DNA of 64,000 nt from Ramlibacter cellulosilyticus (lineage in GTDB: Bacteria; Pseudomonadota; Gammaproteobacteria; Burkholderiales; Burkholderiaceae_C): assembly GCF_014297465.1 (NCBI RefSeq), contig NZ_JACORT010000006.1:186001-250000 (forward strand), read 5' to 3'. Position numbers and translations under genes: made by a program. The notes below the pieces were generated by a model. That model was not told where the DNA came from. It did no database searches and saw nothing but the letters and a program-made list of their open reading frames with translations. Each line of letters begins with the position of its first letter. Position 1 is the first letter of the stretch. This document shows, in pieces, positions 26,178 to 34,347 of this stretch.

Positions 26178-27152
26178 ATGACCGCATCGCGACTCACCCG
26201 CCGCGGCATCGTCGCCGCGCTCGCCGCCGCGCCGCTGCTGGCCTTCGCGCAGGCGCCCACCTGGCCCGACAAGCCCGTGAAGCTGATCGTGCCTTTCACG
26301 GCCGGCGGCCCGACCGACACCGTCGCCCGCATGCTCGCCACGCAACTCGAAGCGATCTGGAAGCAGCCCGTCGTGGTCGACTACAAGCCGGGCGCCGGCA
26401 CCGTGCTCGGCACCTCCGTGGTCGCGAAGTCGCCCGCCGACGGCTACACGCTGGGCATGGCGATCTCCGCCCTGACGATCAACCCCAGCCTGCAGGCCAA
26501 CCTGCCTTACGACACCAGGAAGGACATCGTCGGCGTCGCGCAGGTGGCGCAGGCGCACTTCGGCCTGTTCGCGCATCCCTCGCTGCCGGTGAACACCGTC
26601 CCCGAGCTGATCGCCTACGCGAAGAAGAACCCGGATGCGCTCAGCTTCGCGACGCCCGGCGCCGGCACCGGCACGCACCTGGCCGGCGAGATGCTCGCGC
26701 ACATGGCGGGCATCAAGATGGTCCACGTGCCGTACAAGGGCAGCGCACCGGCGCAGCAGGACGTGATCGGCGGCCGCGTGCCGCTGCTGTTCGACATCCT
26801 GTATTCGTCGATGCCGTTCGTGAAGGACAAGCGCCTGAAGGTGATCGCGCTGTCCAGCCCGAAGCACGCCATCTCGAATCCGGAGATCCCCCTGATCGCC
26901 GACACGCTGCCGGGCTTCAGCGCGATGAGCTCCATCGGCATCATCGCCCCCGGCGGCCTGCCCCAGCCACTGCTGCAGAAGATCAGCGCCGACGTCGGCC
27001 AGGCGGTGCGCAGCGCCGAGATGGGCGCGCGCATGGCCACGCTGGGGCTGGAGCCGGTGGGCTCCACCTCCGAGCAGTACAACGCGCAGATCCGCGCGGA
27101 AATCGACAAGTGGGCGGCCATCGTGAAGACCGCGAACATCAGGATCGAGTGA
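26178..27152 (+). CDS. Bug-family solute-binding protein, third of three in tandem
   Basis: A 324-residue periplasmic binding protein with a signal beginning MTASRLTRRGIVAALAAAPLLAFA. The mature protein has KPVKLIVPFTAGGPTDTVARMLATQL, VVDYKPGAGTVLGTSVVAKSPADGY and VHVPYKGSAPAQQDVIGG, all family features. It lies 11 bases after the second Bug gene and 14 before the dioxygenase gene. The ligand may be the dioxygenase substrate or a related acid, but sequence does not tell. Confidence 0.92.
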   Translation: MTASRLTRRGIVAALAAAPLLAFAQAPTWPDKPVKLIVPFTAGGPTDTVARMLATQLEAIWKQPVVVDYKPGAGTVLGTSVVAKSPADGYTLGMAISALTINPSLQANLPYDTRKDIVGVAQVAQAHFGLFAHPSLPVNTVPELIAYAKKNPDALSFATPGAGTGTHLAGEMLAHMAGIKMVHVPYKGSAPAQQDVIGGRVPLLFDILYSSMPFVKDKRLKVIALSSPKHAISNPEIPLIADTLPGFSAMSSIGIIAPGGLPQPLLQKISADVGQAVRSAEMGARMATLGLEPVGSTSEQYNAQIRAEIDKWAAIVKTANIRIE

Positions 27153-27165
27153 GAAGGACCCCGAG

Positions 27166-28023
27166 ATGAGCCTGCAGCTGAAACCCCTGCAACCCTTCGC
27201 CGCCGAAGCCAGCGGCATCGACCTGCGCCGGCCCCTCACGCCGGAACAGGTGAAGGAGATCGAGCACGCGATGGACACGCACGCCGTCCTCGTGTGGCGC
27301 AACCAGCCGCTGACGCAGGACGAGCAGATCGCGTTCGCCAAGGCGCTGGGCCCGCTGGACCTGGGGCTGCGCAAGCTCAAGGGCGGGCCGCACCGCTTCA
27401 AGTACGCGGAGCTCGCCGACATCTCCAACGTGAAGGTGGACGGCGAGGTGGCCGACCGCGAGCACGCGAAGATCGTCGGCAACGTGGCCAACCAGCTGTG
27501 GCACAGCGACAGCTCCTTCCAGAAGCCGCGCGCCAAGTACTCGATGCTCTCGGCGGTGACGGTTCCGGGTTTCGGCGGCGAGACCGAGTTCGCCGACCTG
27601 CGCATGGCCTACGACGCTCTTCCGGATTGGCGCAAGAAGCAGGTCGAAGGCCTGCACGCCCTGCATTACGCCCTGCACTCGCGCTTCCTGCTCGGCGACA
27701 CCAACTACACCGAAGAGCAGAAGAACAGCATCCCGCCGGCGAGCTGGCCCCTGGTGCAGGTGGACCCGCGCTCCGGCCGCAGGATCCTGTTCGTCGGCGT
27801 GCATGCCTGCCAGGTCGAAGGCATGACCCTCGCGGAAGGCCGCATGCTGCTGCTGGACCTGCTGGAACACGCCACGCAGCGCGAGTTCGTGTACCAGCAC
27901 CATTGGCAGGTCGGTGACCTCGTGATGTGGGACAACACGGCCACCGTGCACCGCGGCCGCTGGTTCGACTTCGCGGAGCGCCGCGAGCTGCGCCGCGCCA
28001 CCACCGAAGAAGTGCCCGCCTGA
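27166..28023 (+). CDS. TauD/TfdA family Fe(II)/2-oxoglutarate-dependent dioxygenase
   Basis: A 285-residue oxygenase. The iron ligands are visible as His113-x-Asp115 (LWHSDSSF) and distal His262 (ATVHRGRWFD), with Arg residues near 273-277 for 2-oxoglutarate. The family start (FAAEASGIDLRRPLTPEQVKEIEHAMDTHAVLVWRNQ) is clear. Such enzymes hydroxylate substrates and often release a side group: sulfite from taurine, glyoxylate from 2,4-D. Neither is implied by sequence alone. It is embedded between Bug genes and a racemase-like gene, in the same direction. Confidence 0.92.
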   Translation: MSLQLKPLQPFAAEASGIDLRRPLTPEQVKEIEHAMDTHAVLVWRNQPLTQDEQIAFAKALGPLDLGLRKLKGGPHRFKYAELADISNVKVDGEVADREHAKIVGNVANQLWHSDSSFQKPRAKYSMLSAVTVPGFGGETEFADLRMAYDALPDWRKKQVEGLHALHYALHSRFLLGDTNYTEEQKNSIPPASWPLVQVDPRSGRRILFVGVHACQVEGMTLAEGRMLLLDLLEHATQREFVYQHHWQVGDLVMWDNTATVHRGRWFDFAERRELRRATTEEVPA

Positions 28024-28043
28024 AGCTCGGCTAGGATGCGGCG

Positions 28044-28721
28044 ATGAGCGTCCCGCGCATCGCCCTCGTGCACGCCACCGCGCTCGCGGTGGAACCCATC
28101 CGCGCCGCCTTCGAGCGGCACTGGCCGCAGGCGCGGCGCATGAACCTGCTGGACGACAGCCTGTCCGTCGACCGCGCGGAAGCCGGCAAGCTGACCGACG
28201 CCCTGGTCCAGCGCTTCGTGGACCTCGCGGGCTACGCCCAGCGTGCCGGCTGCGGCGGTATCCTCTTCACCTGCTCCGCCTTCGGGCCGGCCATCGAGGC
28301 CGCGGGGCGCGCCACCGGGCTGCCGACGCTCAAGCCCAACGAAGCCATGTTCGAGCAGGCGCTCGCGACTCCGGCGCGCGGCGCGACCCGGAAGCTCGGG
28401 CTGCTGGCGACCTTCCAGGCGTCGCTGGGCTCCATGTCGCACGAGCTCGAGGCGATGGCCCGCGAACGCGGCCAGGCGATCGAACTGCGCACCGTTTTCG
28501 TCCCCGAAGCCATGGACGACCTCGCCGCCGGCCGCGCCGCCGACCACGACCGCAGGATCGCCGAGGCGGCGCGCGCGCTCGCCGACTGCGATGCCGTGAT
28601 GCTCGCCCAGTTCTCCATGGCGGCCGCCGCCCCTGCGGCGCAGGCGCAACTGCCCTGCCCCGTCCTGAGCAGCCCGGATTGCGCCGTGCTCGCCCTCCTG
28701 CAGAGAATGCGGCATGCCTGA
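28044..28721 (+). CDS. Asp/Glu racemase-superfamily protein with only one canonical catalytic cysteine
   Basis: A 225-residue cytoplasmic protein. The first catalytic cysteine is present (Cys77 in ILFTCSAFGPAIE). At the place of the second, about 110 residues later, the sequence reads VMLAQFSMA near Gln189, with no Cys. Two-base racemases need both cysteines, so a lyase, decarboxylase or one-sided isomerase role is possible. A TAGGAT hexamer six bases before the ATG could be a -10 (leaderless) or its AGGA a ribosome site. It overlaps the Ldh-family gene by eight bases. Confidence 0.82.
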   Translation: MSVPRIALVHATALAVEPIRAAFERHWPQARRMNLLDDSLSVDRAEAGKLTDALVQRFVDLAGYAQRAGCGGILFTCSAFGPAIEAAGRATGLPTLKPNEAMFEQALATPARGATRKLGLLATFQASLGSMSHELEAMARERGQAIELRTVFVPEAMDDLAAGRAADHDRRIAEAARALADCDAVMLAQFSMAAAAPAAQAQLPCPVLSSPDCAVLALLQRMRHA

Positions 28722-29772
28722 ATCCCGCATCCCCGCGGCGCAAGTGCGCCGCTTCCTCGCGACCGCCTTCGAAAGCCTGGGCCTGCCGCGCGCCGATGCC
28801 GCCACCGTGGCGGAGCTGATGACCGAAGCCGAACTCCAGGGCTCCGACGGCCACGGCGTGATCCGCCTCGTGCCGTATGCGCGCCGCATCCGCGCGGGCG
28901 GGTTGAACCTCCATCCCGACATCCGCGTGGTCAAGGAGAAGGCGGCCATGGCGCTCGTCGATGGCGACAACGGCATGGGCCACCTCGTGATGAAGAAGGC
29001 CGCCGAGATCGCGATCGCCAAGGCGAAGCAGTGCGGCGTGGCCTGGGTCGGATCGCGTGTCTCCAATCACGCGGGTCCTGCCTCGCTGTATGCGCGCATG
29101 TGCCTGCGGCACGACATGGTGGGCATGTACTTCGCCGTCGGCAACGCCAACCACCTGCCGCCCTGGGGCGGGCTCGACATGCTGCTGTCGACGAACCCCA
29201 TCGCCGTGGCGGTGCCCGCGGGCGAAGAGCCGCCGGTGGTCCTCGACATGGCGACCACCGTGGCCGCCTACGGCAAGGTGAAGGCCAAGGCCCAGCGCGG
29301 CGAGCAGATGCCCGTCGGCTGGATGATCGACCGCCAGGGCCAGCCCCTCACCGACCCGAAGCGCGCCGAGGAAGGCTTCCTGATGCCCATCGGCGGCTAC
29401 AAGGGCTACGGCCTCGCCATGATCGTGGGCCTGCTCGCCGGCACGCTGAACGGCGCCGCCATGGGCAGCGAGGTAGTGGACTTCAACAAGGACGACACCA
29501 CGATCACCAACACCGGCCAGGCGATCGTCGCCATCGACCCGGACGCCTTCGGCGAGCTCGACGCGTTCAAGGCACGCGTCGACAAGCTGGTGCGCGAACT
29601 GCGCGCGAGCGAACGCATGCCGGGCGTGGACCGCATCTGGATGCCCGGCGAACAGAGCCACGCGAAGAAGCTCGCGAACGAGCGCGAAGGCCTGGCGCTG
29701 CCGCGCGCGCTGCACGACCAGCTCGACACCTTCGCGCGCGAGATGGGCATCCCCCTGCTGCAGGACAGCTGA
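28714..29772 (+). CDS. Ldh-family (malate/L-lactate/ureidoglycolate type) NAD(P)-dependent oxidoreductase
   Basis: A 352-residue enzyme of the type-2 malate/L-lactate dehydrogenase family, which uses a non-Rossmann NAD(P) fold. Family stretches are AELMTEAELQGSDGHGVIRLVPYARRI, VALVxGDNGMGH-like ALVDGDNGMGH, RVSNHAGPASLYARMC and PIGGYKGYGLAMIVGLLAGTLNG. Characterised relatives reduce 2-oxo acids, sulfopyruvate or cyclic imino acids (delta-1-pyrroline-2-carboxylate). With aconitase X nearby, the last activity would complete cis-3-hydroxyproline breakdown, but that is only a hypothesis. Confidence 0.9.
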   Translation: MPESRIPAAQVRRFLATAFESLGLPRADAATVAELMTEAELQGSDGHGVIRLVPYARRIRAGGLNLHPDIRVVKEKAAMALVDGDNGMGHLVMKKAAEIAIAKAKQCGVAWVGSRVSNHAGPASLYARMCLRHDMVGMYFAVGNANHLPPWGGLDMLLSTNPIAVAVPAGEEPPVVLDMATTVAAYGKVKAKAQRGEQMPVGWMIDRQGQPLTDPKRAEEGFLMPIGGYKGYGLAMIVGLLAGTLNGAAMGSEVVDFNKDDTTITNTGQAIVAIDPDAFGELDAFKARVDKLVRELRASERMPGVDRIWMPGEQSHAKKLANEREGLALPRALHDQLDTFAREMGIPLLQDS

Positions 29773-29799
29773 CAACGTACAACACAGGAGACAACCAGC

Positions 29800-30768
29800 A
29801 TGCACACCCGTCGCCTCGTCCTCGCGCTCGCCGCCGGCGCCTTCACGCTCGGCGCGCACGCGCAGTCCAACTGGCCGAACAAGCCGATCCGCATGATCGT
29901 GCCGCTGGCCGCCGGCAGCGCGGTCGACGCGGCCGCGCGCATCGTGACCGAGAAGGTGGGCCGCAACCTCGGCCAATCCATCGTGGTGGAGAACCAGCCG
30001 GGGGCGGCGGGCCTCATCGGCGCGGGCACCGTGGCAAAGGCCGCGCCGGACGGCTACACGATCGCCGGGTTCAACGACAGCATCATGACCATGGTGCCGA
30101 ACCTGAATCCGAAGATGCCCTGGGACATCCTCAAGGACTTCGAACCGGTGTCGCTGGTGGCCACCGTGGAATGGGGACTGGTCGTGCCCACGGACGCGCC
30201 GGAGAAATCGGCGGCCGACCTGATCGCCAACGCGAAGCGCAGGCCGGGCGCCATCAACTACGGCTCGGGCGGCAACGGCAGCCCGCAGCACATCGCCATG
30301 GCGCTCTTCGCCTCGCAGTCCGGCCTGAACATGAAGCACGTGCCCTACAAGGGCGCGACGCAGGCGGCGATGGGCGTGGCGGGCAAGGAAGTGGACGCGG
30401 CCTTCCAGGGCATCGCGACGGTCACCTCGCTGGTGAAGGCCGGCAAGGTGCGGCTGATCGGCGTGACCACGCCGCAGCGCATGCCGCAGTTCCCGGACGT
30501 CCCGACCGTGTCCGAGTCCGGGCTGCCGGGCTTCGAGTTCAACTCGTGGTTCGCGATCATGGCGCCGGCCGGGACGCCCAGGGACATCACGCACCGCCTC
30601 GCCTCCGAAGTGCAGAAGGCGCTGGCCGATCCCGAAGTGCGCGAGAAGCTCGCCGCCCAGGGCCTCACGCCGCGCGGCAGCAGCCCCGAGGAACTGGGTT
30701 CCGCCACGCGGGCCCAGCTCGCGAAGTACGGCGCGCTGATCAAGGCCAACAACATCACGGCCGAATAG
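29800..30768 (+). CDS. Bug-family solute-binding protein
   Basis: A 322-residue periplasmic binding protein. The signal MHTRRLVLALAAGAFTLGAHA is followed by the mature QSNWPNKPIRMIVPLAAGSAVDAAARIVTEKV, VVENQPGAAG and MKHVPYKGATQAAMGVAGKEVDAAFQG. It follows the Ldh-family gene by 27 bases with an AGGAGA ribosome site. Its last 14 bases overlap the end of the racemase gene on the other strand, where the two halves of the island meet. Confidence 0.92.
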   Translation: MHTRRLVLALAAGAFTLGAHAQSNWPNKPIRMIVPLAAGSAVDAAARIVTEKVGRNLGQSIVVENQPGAAGLIGAGTVAKAAPDGYTIAGFNDSIMTMVPNLNPKMPWDILKDFEPVSLVATVEWGLVVPTDAPEKSAADLIANAKRRPGAINYGSGGNGSPQHIAMALFASQSGLNMKHVPYKGATQAAMGVAGKEVDAAFQGIATVTSLVKAGKVRLIGVTTPQRMPQFPDVPTVSESGLPGFEFNSWFAIMAPAGTPRDITHRLASEVQKALADPEVREKLAAQGLTPRGSSPEELGSATRAQLAKYGALIKANNITAE

Positions 30769-31441
30769 CGGCGGCGCGGCGCAAGGCGGCGCGGGCGAGC
30801 AGGCGCGTCGAATCGAGGGTGGGCAGCGGCGAATTGCCGTCGTTCAGGATCAGCGGCAGTTCGGTGCAACCGAGCACGACCGCGTCGCAGCCTTGCGCCT
30901 TCAGCCCTGCGATCACGCCGGCCAGGTACTCCACCTGCCGCGGCGACTGGATGCCGCAAACGAGTTCGTCCATGATCAGGCGGCCTGTTTCCAGGCGCTC
31001 CGCCTCGGTGGGACGCGCGAAGTCGAGGCCGTGCGCACGCAGCCGCTCCGGATAGACCTCGCTTGCCACCAGCCAGTGCGTCCCCGTGATCCCCAGCTTG
31101 CGGAAGCCGCGCCGCTGCGCCTCGCGCGCCACTTCGTCGGCGATGTGCAGCCAGGGCAGCGGCGAGCGCGGCTCCACCAGGTGGAAGGCCTGGTGGATGG
31201 TGTTGTCGGGGCACACGAGGAAATCGGCGCCGGCGCGCGCCAGCTTCTCCGCCGATGCCAGCATCAGGTCCGCCACGCCCTGCAGGTCACCCGCGTCGAG
31301 CCGCTCGACGTAGAGGTGCAGCGAAGGCGTGTGCATCGACACCTCGGGGTGCCTGTGCGCCGTGCCTTCCGTGCAGGTCGTGCGGTAGCAGAGCGCCGCG
31401 CCCTCCGCGGAGCAGCCGACGATGCCGACGTGGCCCGCCAC
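30755..31441 (-). CDS. Aspartate/glutamate racemase family protein
   Basis: A 228-residue cytoplasmic racemase with both catalytic cysteines: Cys77 (FLVCPDNTIHQ) and Cys192 (VVLGCTELPLIL). The family opening HVGIVGCSAEGAALCYR begins right after the chosen GTG at 31439-31441, which is preceded by GAGG and follows the upstream stop by seven bases. An ATG-like extension to 31498 would overlap the PLP gene by 50 bases and adds unrelated residues. It is the last gene of island set 2, next to a D-amino-acid-type PLP lyase, so it may interconvert a D/L pair. Confidence 0.88.
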   Translation of the reverse strand: MAGHVGIVGCSAEGAALCYRTTCTEGTAHRHPEVSMHTPSLHLYVERLDAGDLQGVADLMLASAEKLARAGADFLVCPDNTIHQAFHLVEPRSPLPWLHIADEVAREAQRRGFRKLGITGTHWLVASEVYPERLRAHGLDFARPTEAERLETGRLIMDELVCGIQSPRQVEYLAGVIAGLKAQGCDAVVLGCTELPLILNDGNSPLPTLDSTRLLARAALRRAAAIRP

Positions 31442-31448
31442 GGCAGCC

Positions 31449-32489
31449 TCAGGCCGGCAGGCCGCCGCCCTCGCCCAGCACCGTCGCCTCGTAGGCATGC
31501 AGCGACGGCAGGCCGCCGGTGTGCAGGAACAGCACGTTCTCGTCCGGCTTGAATTTCCCTTCGCGCGCGAGGCCGATCAGGCCCGCCATGATCTTGCCGG
31601 TGTAGACCGGGTCGAGCGGGATGCCTTCGGTGCGCGCGAGCATCTGCACGGCTTCCACCATGCGCGCGTTCGGCACGGAGTACTTCGGCTGCCAGTAGCC
31701 GCCGATGCATTCCACGTCCTCGGGCTTCACCTTCCGATCGACGCCCAGCAGGTCCAGCACGGCCTGGGCTTCCTTGAGCACCAGCGGCTGCTGGTCCTTC
31801 AGGTCGCGGCTCACGCCGATGCCCGTGATCGGGATGCGGATGTTGTTGCCCAGGAAGCCGGCGACCAGTCCGCCATGCGTGCCGGAGCTGCCGGAGCCCA
31901 CCACGAGGCGGTCGATGCGCACGCCTTCGTCGAACAGTTGCTGCTGCAGTTCCTGCGCGCAGGCCACGTAACCCAGGCCGCCGATGGCGTTGGAACCGCC
32001 GCCGGGAATGATGTACCCCTTGCGGCCTTCCTTCGCCAGCTGCTCCGCGACCTTCTGCATCTCCGCGGCCATGTTGCTGCCGCCGGGAACGACCGTGATC
32101 GCCTCGACGCCCAGCAGGCGGAACATGAAGTTGTTGCCGCTCGCCTTCTCGTCGTAGCTGTCCGGCACGCGCTCCTCGATCACGAAGCGGCACTTCAGGC
32201 CTTCCTTCACCGCGGCCGCGAGCGTGATGCGGCAATGGTTGGACTGCGGCGCGCCGCAGGTCACCAGCGTGTCGGCGCCCTGCGCGAGCGCGTCGGCGAC
32301 GAGGAATTCGAGCTTGCGCGTCTTGTTGCCGCCGGGGAACAGGCCCAGCATGTCGTCGCGCTTGATCCACACGCGCGGGCCCTTGCCGCCGGGGCAGCTG
32401 GCGGCCAGCGCCCTGGTGAAGTTGGGGAGGAATTCGAGCGGGGTTACGAAGTTCGTGTAACGCCGGCGGGGGAAGCGGGAAAGGTCCAT
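31449..32489 (-). CDS. D-cysteine desulfhydrase / ACC deaminase family PLP enzyme
   Basis: A 346-residue fold-type II PLP enzyme. The cofactor lysine is probably Lys56 in PGGNKTRKLEFL. Further family features are the N-terminal FPRRRYTNFVTPLEFLPN, TCGAPQSNHCR, IIPGGGSNAIGGLGY and VVGSGSSGTHGGL. D-cysteine desulfhydrase, 1-aminocyclopropane-1-carboxylate deaminase and L-cysteate sulfo-lyase share this framework, and I cannot separate them by eye. It sits between a LeuD-like subunit and a two-cysteine racemase, in the same operon. Confidence 0.85.
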   Translation of the reverse strand: MDLSRFPRRRYTNFVTPLEFLPNFTRALAASCPGGKGPRVWIKRDDMLGLFPGGNKTRKLEFLVADALAQGADTLVTCGAPQSNHCRITLAAAVKEGLKCRFVIEERVPDSYDEKASGNNFMFRLLGVEAITVVPGGSNMAAEMQKVAEQLAKEGRKGYIIPGGGSNAIGGLGYVACAQELQQQLFDEGVRIDRLVVGSGSSGTHGGLVAGFLGNNIRIPITGIGVSRDLKDQQPLVLKEAQAVLDLLGVDRKVKPEDVECIGGYWQPKYSVPNARMVEAVQMLARTEGIPLDPVYTGKIMAGLIGLAREGKFKPDENVLFLHTGGLPSLHAYEATVLGEGGGLPA

Positions 32490-32524
32490 GGCGCCATCGT
32501 AGCCGCCCCGGACCGTCCTGCCAT

Positions 32525-33058
32525 TCAGGGAGTTGCCGATGCGCGCTGGGCCAGGTTGCGGCGCGCATACGGCACCAGGCCGCCGGCCTCGATGATCTGC
32601 AGCGCGGTTGCCGAAAGCGGCGTCGCCTGCAGCACCTGCCCGGTCGTCACGTTCGTGATGCGGGCGCCGTCCAGGTCCACCTCGAGCTGCTGGCCCGTCT
32701 GCACCGCGTGCTGGATGCCGGGGCACACCAGCACCGGGAAGGCGTTGTTGATCGCGTTGCGCAGGAAGAAGCGCGCGAACGACTCCGCGATCACCAGCTT
32801 CACGCCGGCGCCGCGCAGCGCGAACACCGGGCCTTCCACCGTCTTGCCGCCACCGCCGAAGTTGACCCCGGCGACCACGATGCCGTACTCGCCGGCCAGG
32901 GCCTTCGCGGAGAAGGCGGGGTCGAGGTCGGCGAAGGCCGCCTTCGCCAGCTCCGCGTCCGAGAGCGCATTCGAGCTCTTGAAGCGCGTGGGCATGATCT
33001 CCAGCGCCTTCACGTCGTCGCCGACGCGGTAGGCGCCGGCCTGGATGGTCCTAGGCAT
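32525..33058 (-). CDS. LeuD-like small subunit of an aconitase-family hydro-lyase, with altered active-site loop
   Basis: A 177-residue swivel-domain subunit related to LeuD/DmdB. The framework is clear: GDDVKALEIMPTRF near the start and VIAESFARFFLRNAINNAFPVLV. The usual catalytic loop (NFG-C-G-S-S-R-E-H-A-P) is replaced by Asn66-Phe-Gly-Gly-Gly-Gly-Lys72-Thr-Val-Glu-Gly-Pro77. The catalytic Ser and substrate-binding Arg are therefore missing, while the reading frame is intact. It overlaps the large-subunit gene by eight bases. The partner keeps its cluster cysteines, so an active enzyme with different chemistry or substrate is plausible. Confidence 0.85.
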   Translation of the reverse strand: MPRTIQAGAYRVGDDVKALEIMPTRFKSSNALSDAELAKAAFADLDPAFSAKALAGEYGIVVAGVNFGGGGKTVEGPVFALRGAGVKLVIAESFARFFLRNAINNAFPVLVCPGIQHAVQTGQQLEVDLDGARITNVTTGQVLQATPLSATALQIIEAGGLVPYARRNLAQRASATP

Positions 33059-34343
33059 GGGCCACCTCCTCCTGGGGCAAGGGTGCGAGCTTGCGCGGGT
33101 CGGTGATGACGCCGCACACGGCGGAGGCCGCCACGGTCTGCGGCGAGCCCAGGTACACGAAGGAATCGGGGCTGCCCATGCGGCCCTCCATGTTGCGGTT
33201 GCCGGAGCTGATCGCCACCTCGCCCGCGCCCAGCACGCCGCTGTGCTCGCCCATGCAAGGGCCGCAACCGGGCGGGAACACCAGCGCGCCCGCTTCCGAC
33301 AAGGTCGCGATGTGGCCGGCCTTCAGCGCGCGCTGGTACACCTCGCGCGACGCCGGCACGACGACGAAGCGGACGCCGGGCGCAACCTGGCGTCCCCGGA
33401 CGATGGCTGCCGCGGCCGCCAGGTCCTCGAAGCGGCCGTTCGTGCAGGTGCCGATGAAGGCCTCGTTGATCGCCTTGCCGGCCTGCGAGGCGACGCTGTG
33501 GATGTTGTCCAGCGCATGCGGGCAGGCGAGCAGCGGCTCGAGCGCGCCGAGGTCGACGTCGACGACCTCCTCGTACCGGCAGTCCGCGTCGCTGCAGACG
33601 GGCGTGAAAGGCCGCTGCGCGCGCGCAGCGGCGTATTCCAGCGTGACCGCGTCCGGCTCGAAGATCGCGGACTTCGCCCCCATGTCGGAGCAGTAGTTCG
33701 TGATGGTGAAGCGCGCGTCCATCGACAGCGCCTTCACGCCCGGGCCGCCGATCTCGATCGTCTTGTAGATCGCCTTGCGTTCGTAGCCGAGCACGCTCAT
33801 GAGGTGCAGCGCGACGTCCTTGGTCGTGACGCCCTCGCGCAGCGTGCCGCGCAGGTTCACGCGGATCGTGGCCGGCACCACCAGCCAGATCTCGCCCAGC
33901 GCCGCGGCAACCGCGGCATCGGTCTGGCCGACGCCGATCACCACCGCGCCCATCGCGCCGCCGGTGGGCGTGTGCGATTCGTTCATGACCACCAGCTCGC
34001 CGGGGAGCACGAGGCCGCGCTCGGGCATCACCACGTGCATGATGCCGCTGCCGACGTCGAACAGGTTCTTCACCTCGAACTTCTTCGCCGCCTGGCGGAT
34101 CGCCGCGTGCACGTCGGCGATCGCCACCGTCTGCGCCGGGCTCTGGTGGTCCAGCGTGAACGCCACCCGCGCCGGGTCGAACAGCTGCTCGCTGCCCAGG
34201 CTCCCGATGGTGTTGAACACCAGCTTGCCCTGCAGGTCCATGCTGGCCACCTGGTCCACCCGGCAATCGAGGAACTGGCCGGGCCGCACGGCGTCCAGGC
34301 CCGCGGCACGGGCCAGGATCTTCTCCGTGATGGTCATGCCCAT
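33051..34343 (-). CDS. LeuC-like large subunit of an aconitase-family hydro-lyase
   Basis: A 430-residue iron-sulfur subunit. The cluster cysteines are visible in NYCSDMG, IGTCTNGRFEDL and PPGCGPCMGEHSG. The substrate loop reads NESHTPTGGAMGA instead of the usual GDSHT-T-GA, and the C-terminal SSGNRNMEGRMGS keeps the Arg. It is divergent from true isopropylmalate isomerase. The start is the ATG at 34341-34343, placed four bases after the Bug gene stop with GGAG upstream; a second ATG six bases on is possible. Catabolic context argues against leucine synthesis. Confidence 0.88.
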   Translation of the reverse strand: MGMTITEKILARAAGLDAVRPGQFLDCRVDQVASMDLQGKLVFNTIGSLGSEQLFDPARVAFTLDHQSPAQTVAIADVHAAIRQAAKKFEVKNLFDVGSGIMHVVMPERGLVLPGELVVMNESHTPTGGAMGAVVIGVGQTDAAVAAALGEIWLVVPATIRVNLRGTLREGVTTKDVALHLMSVLGYERKAIYKTIEIGGPGVKALSMDARFTITNYCSDMGAKSAIFEPDAVTLEYAAARAQRPFTPVCSDADCRYEEVVDVDLGALEPLLACPHALDNIHSVASQAGKAINEAFIGTCTNGRFEDLAAAAAIVRGRQVAPGVRFVVVPASREVYQRALKAGHIATLSEAGALVFPPGCGPCMGEHSGVLGAGEVAISSGNRNMEGRMGSPDSFVYLGSPQTVAASAVCGVITDPRKLAPLPQEEVAHA

Positions 34344-34347
34344 CGCG

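Noticed and set aside
31449..32489. L-cysteate sulfo-lyase (sulfonate catabolism with TauD and Ldh-family sulfolactate dehydrogenase)
   Set aside because: Family relations allow it, but no sulfite-handling or sulfonate transport genes are present and the three genes lie in two separate operons. Kept only as an alternative in the gene entry.
33051..34343. Leucine biosynthesis LeuCD
   Set aside because: Active-site loops diverge, leuB and leuA are absent, and the genes lie in a catabolic operon with an aldolase and Bug protein.
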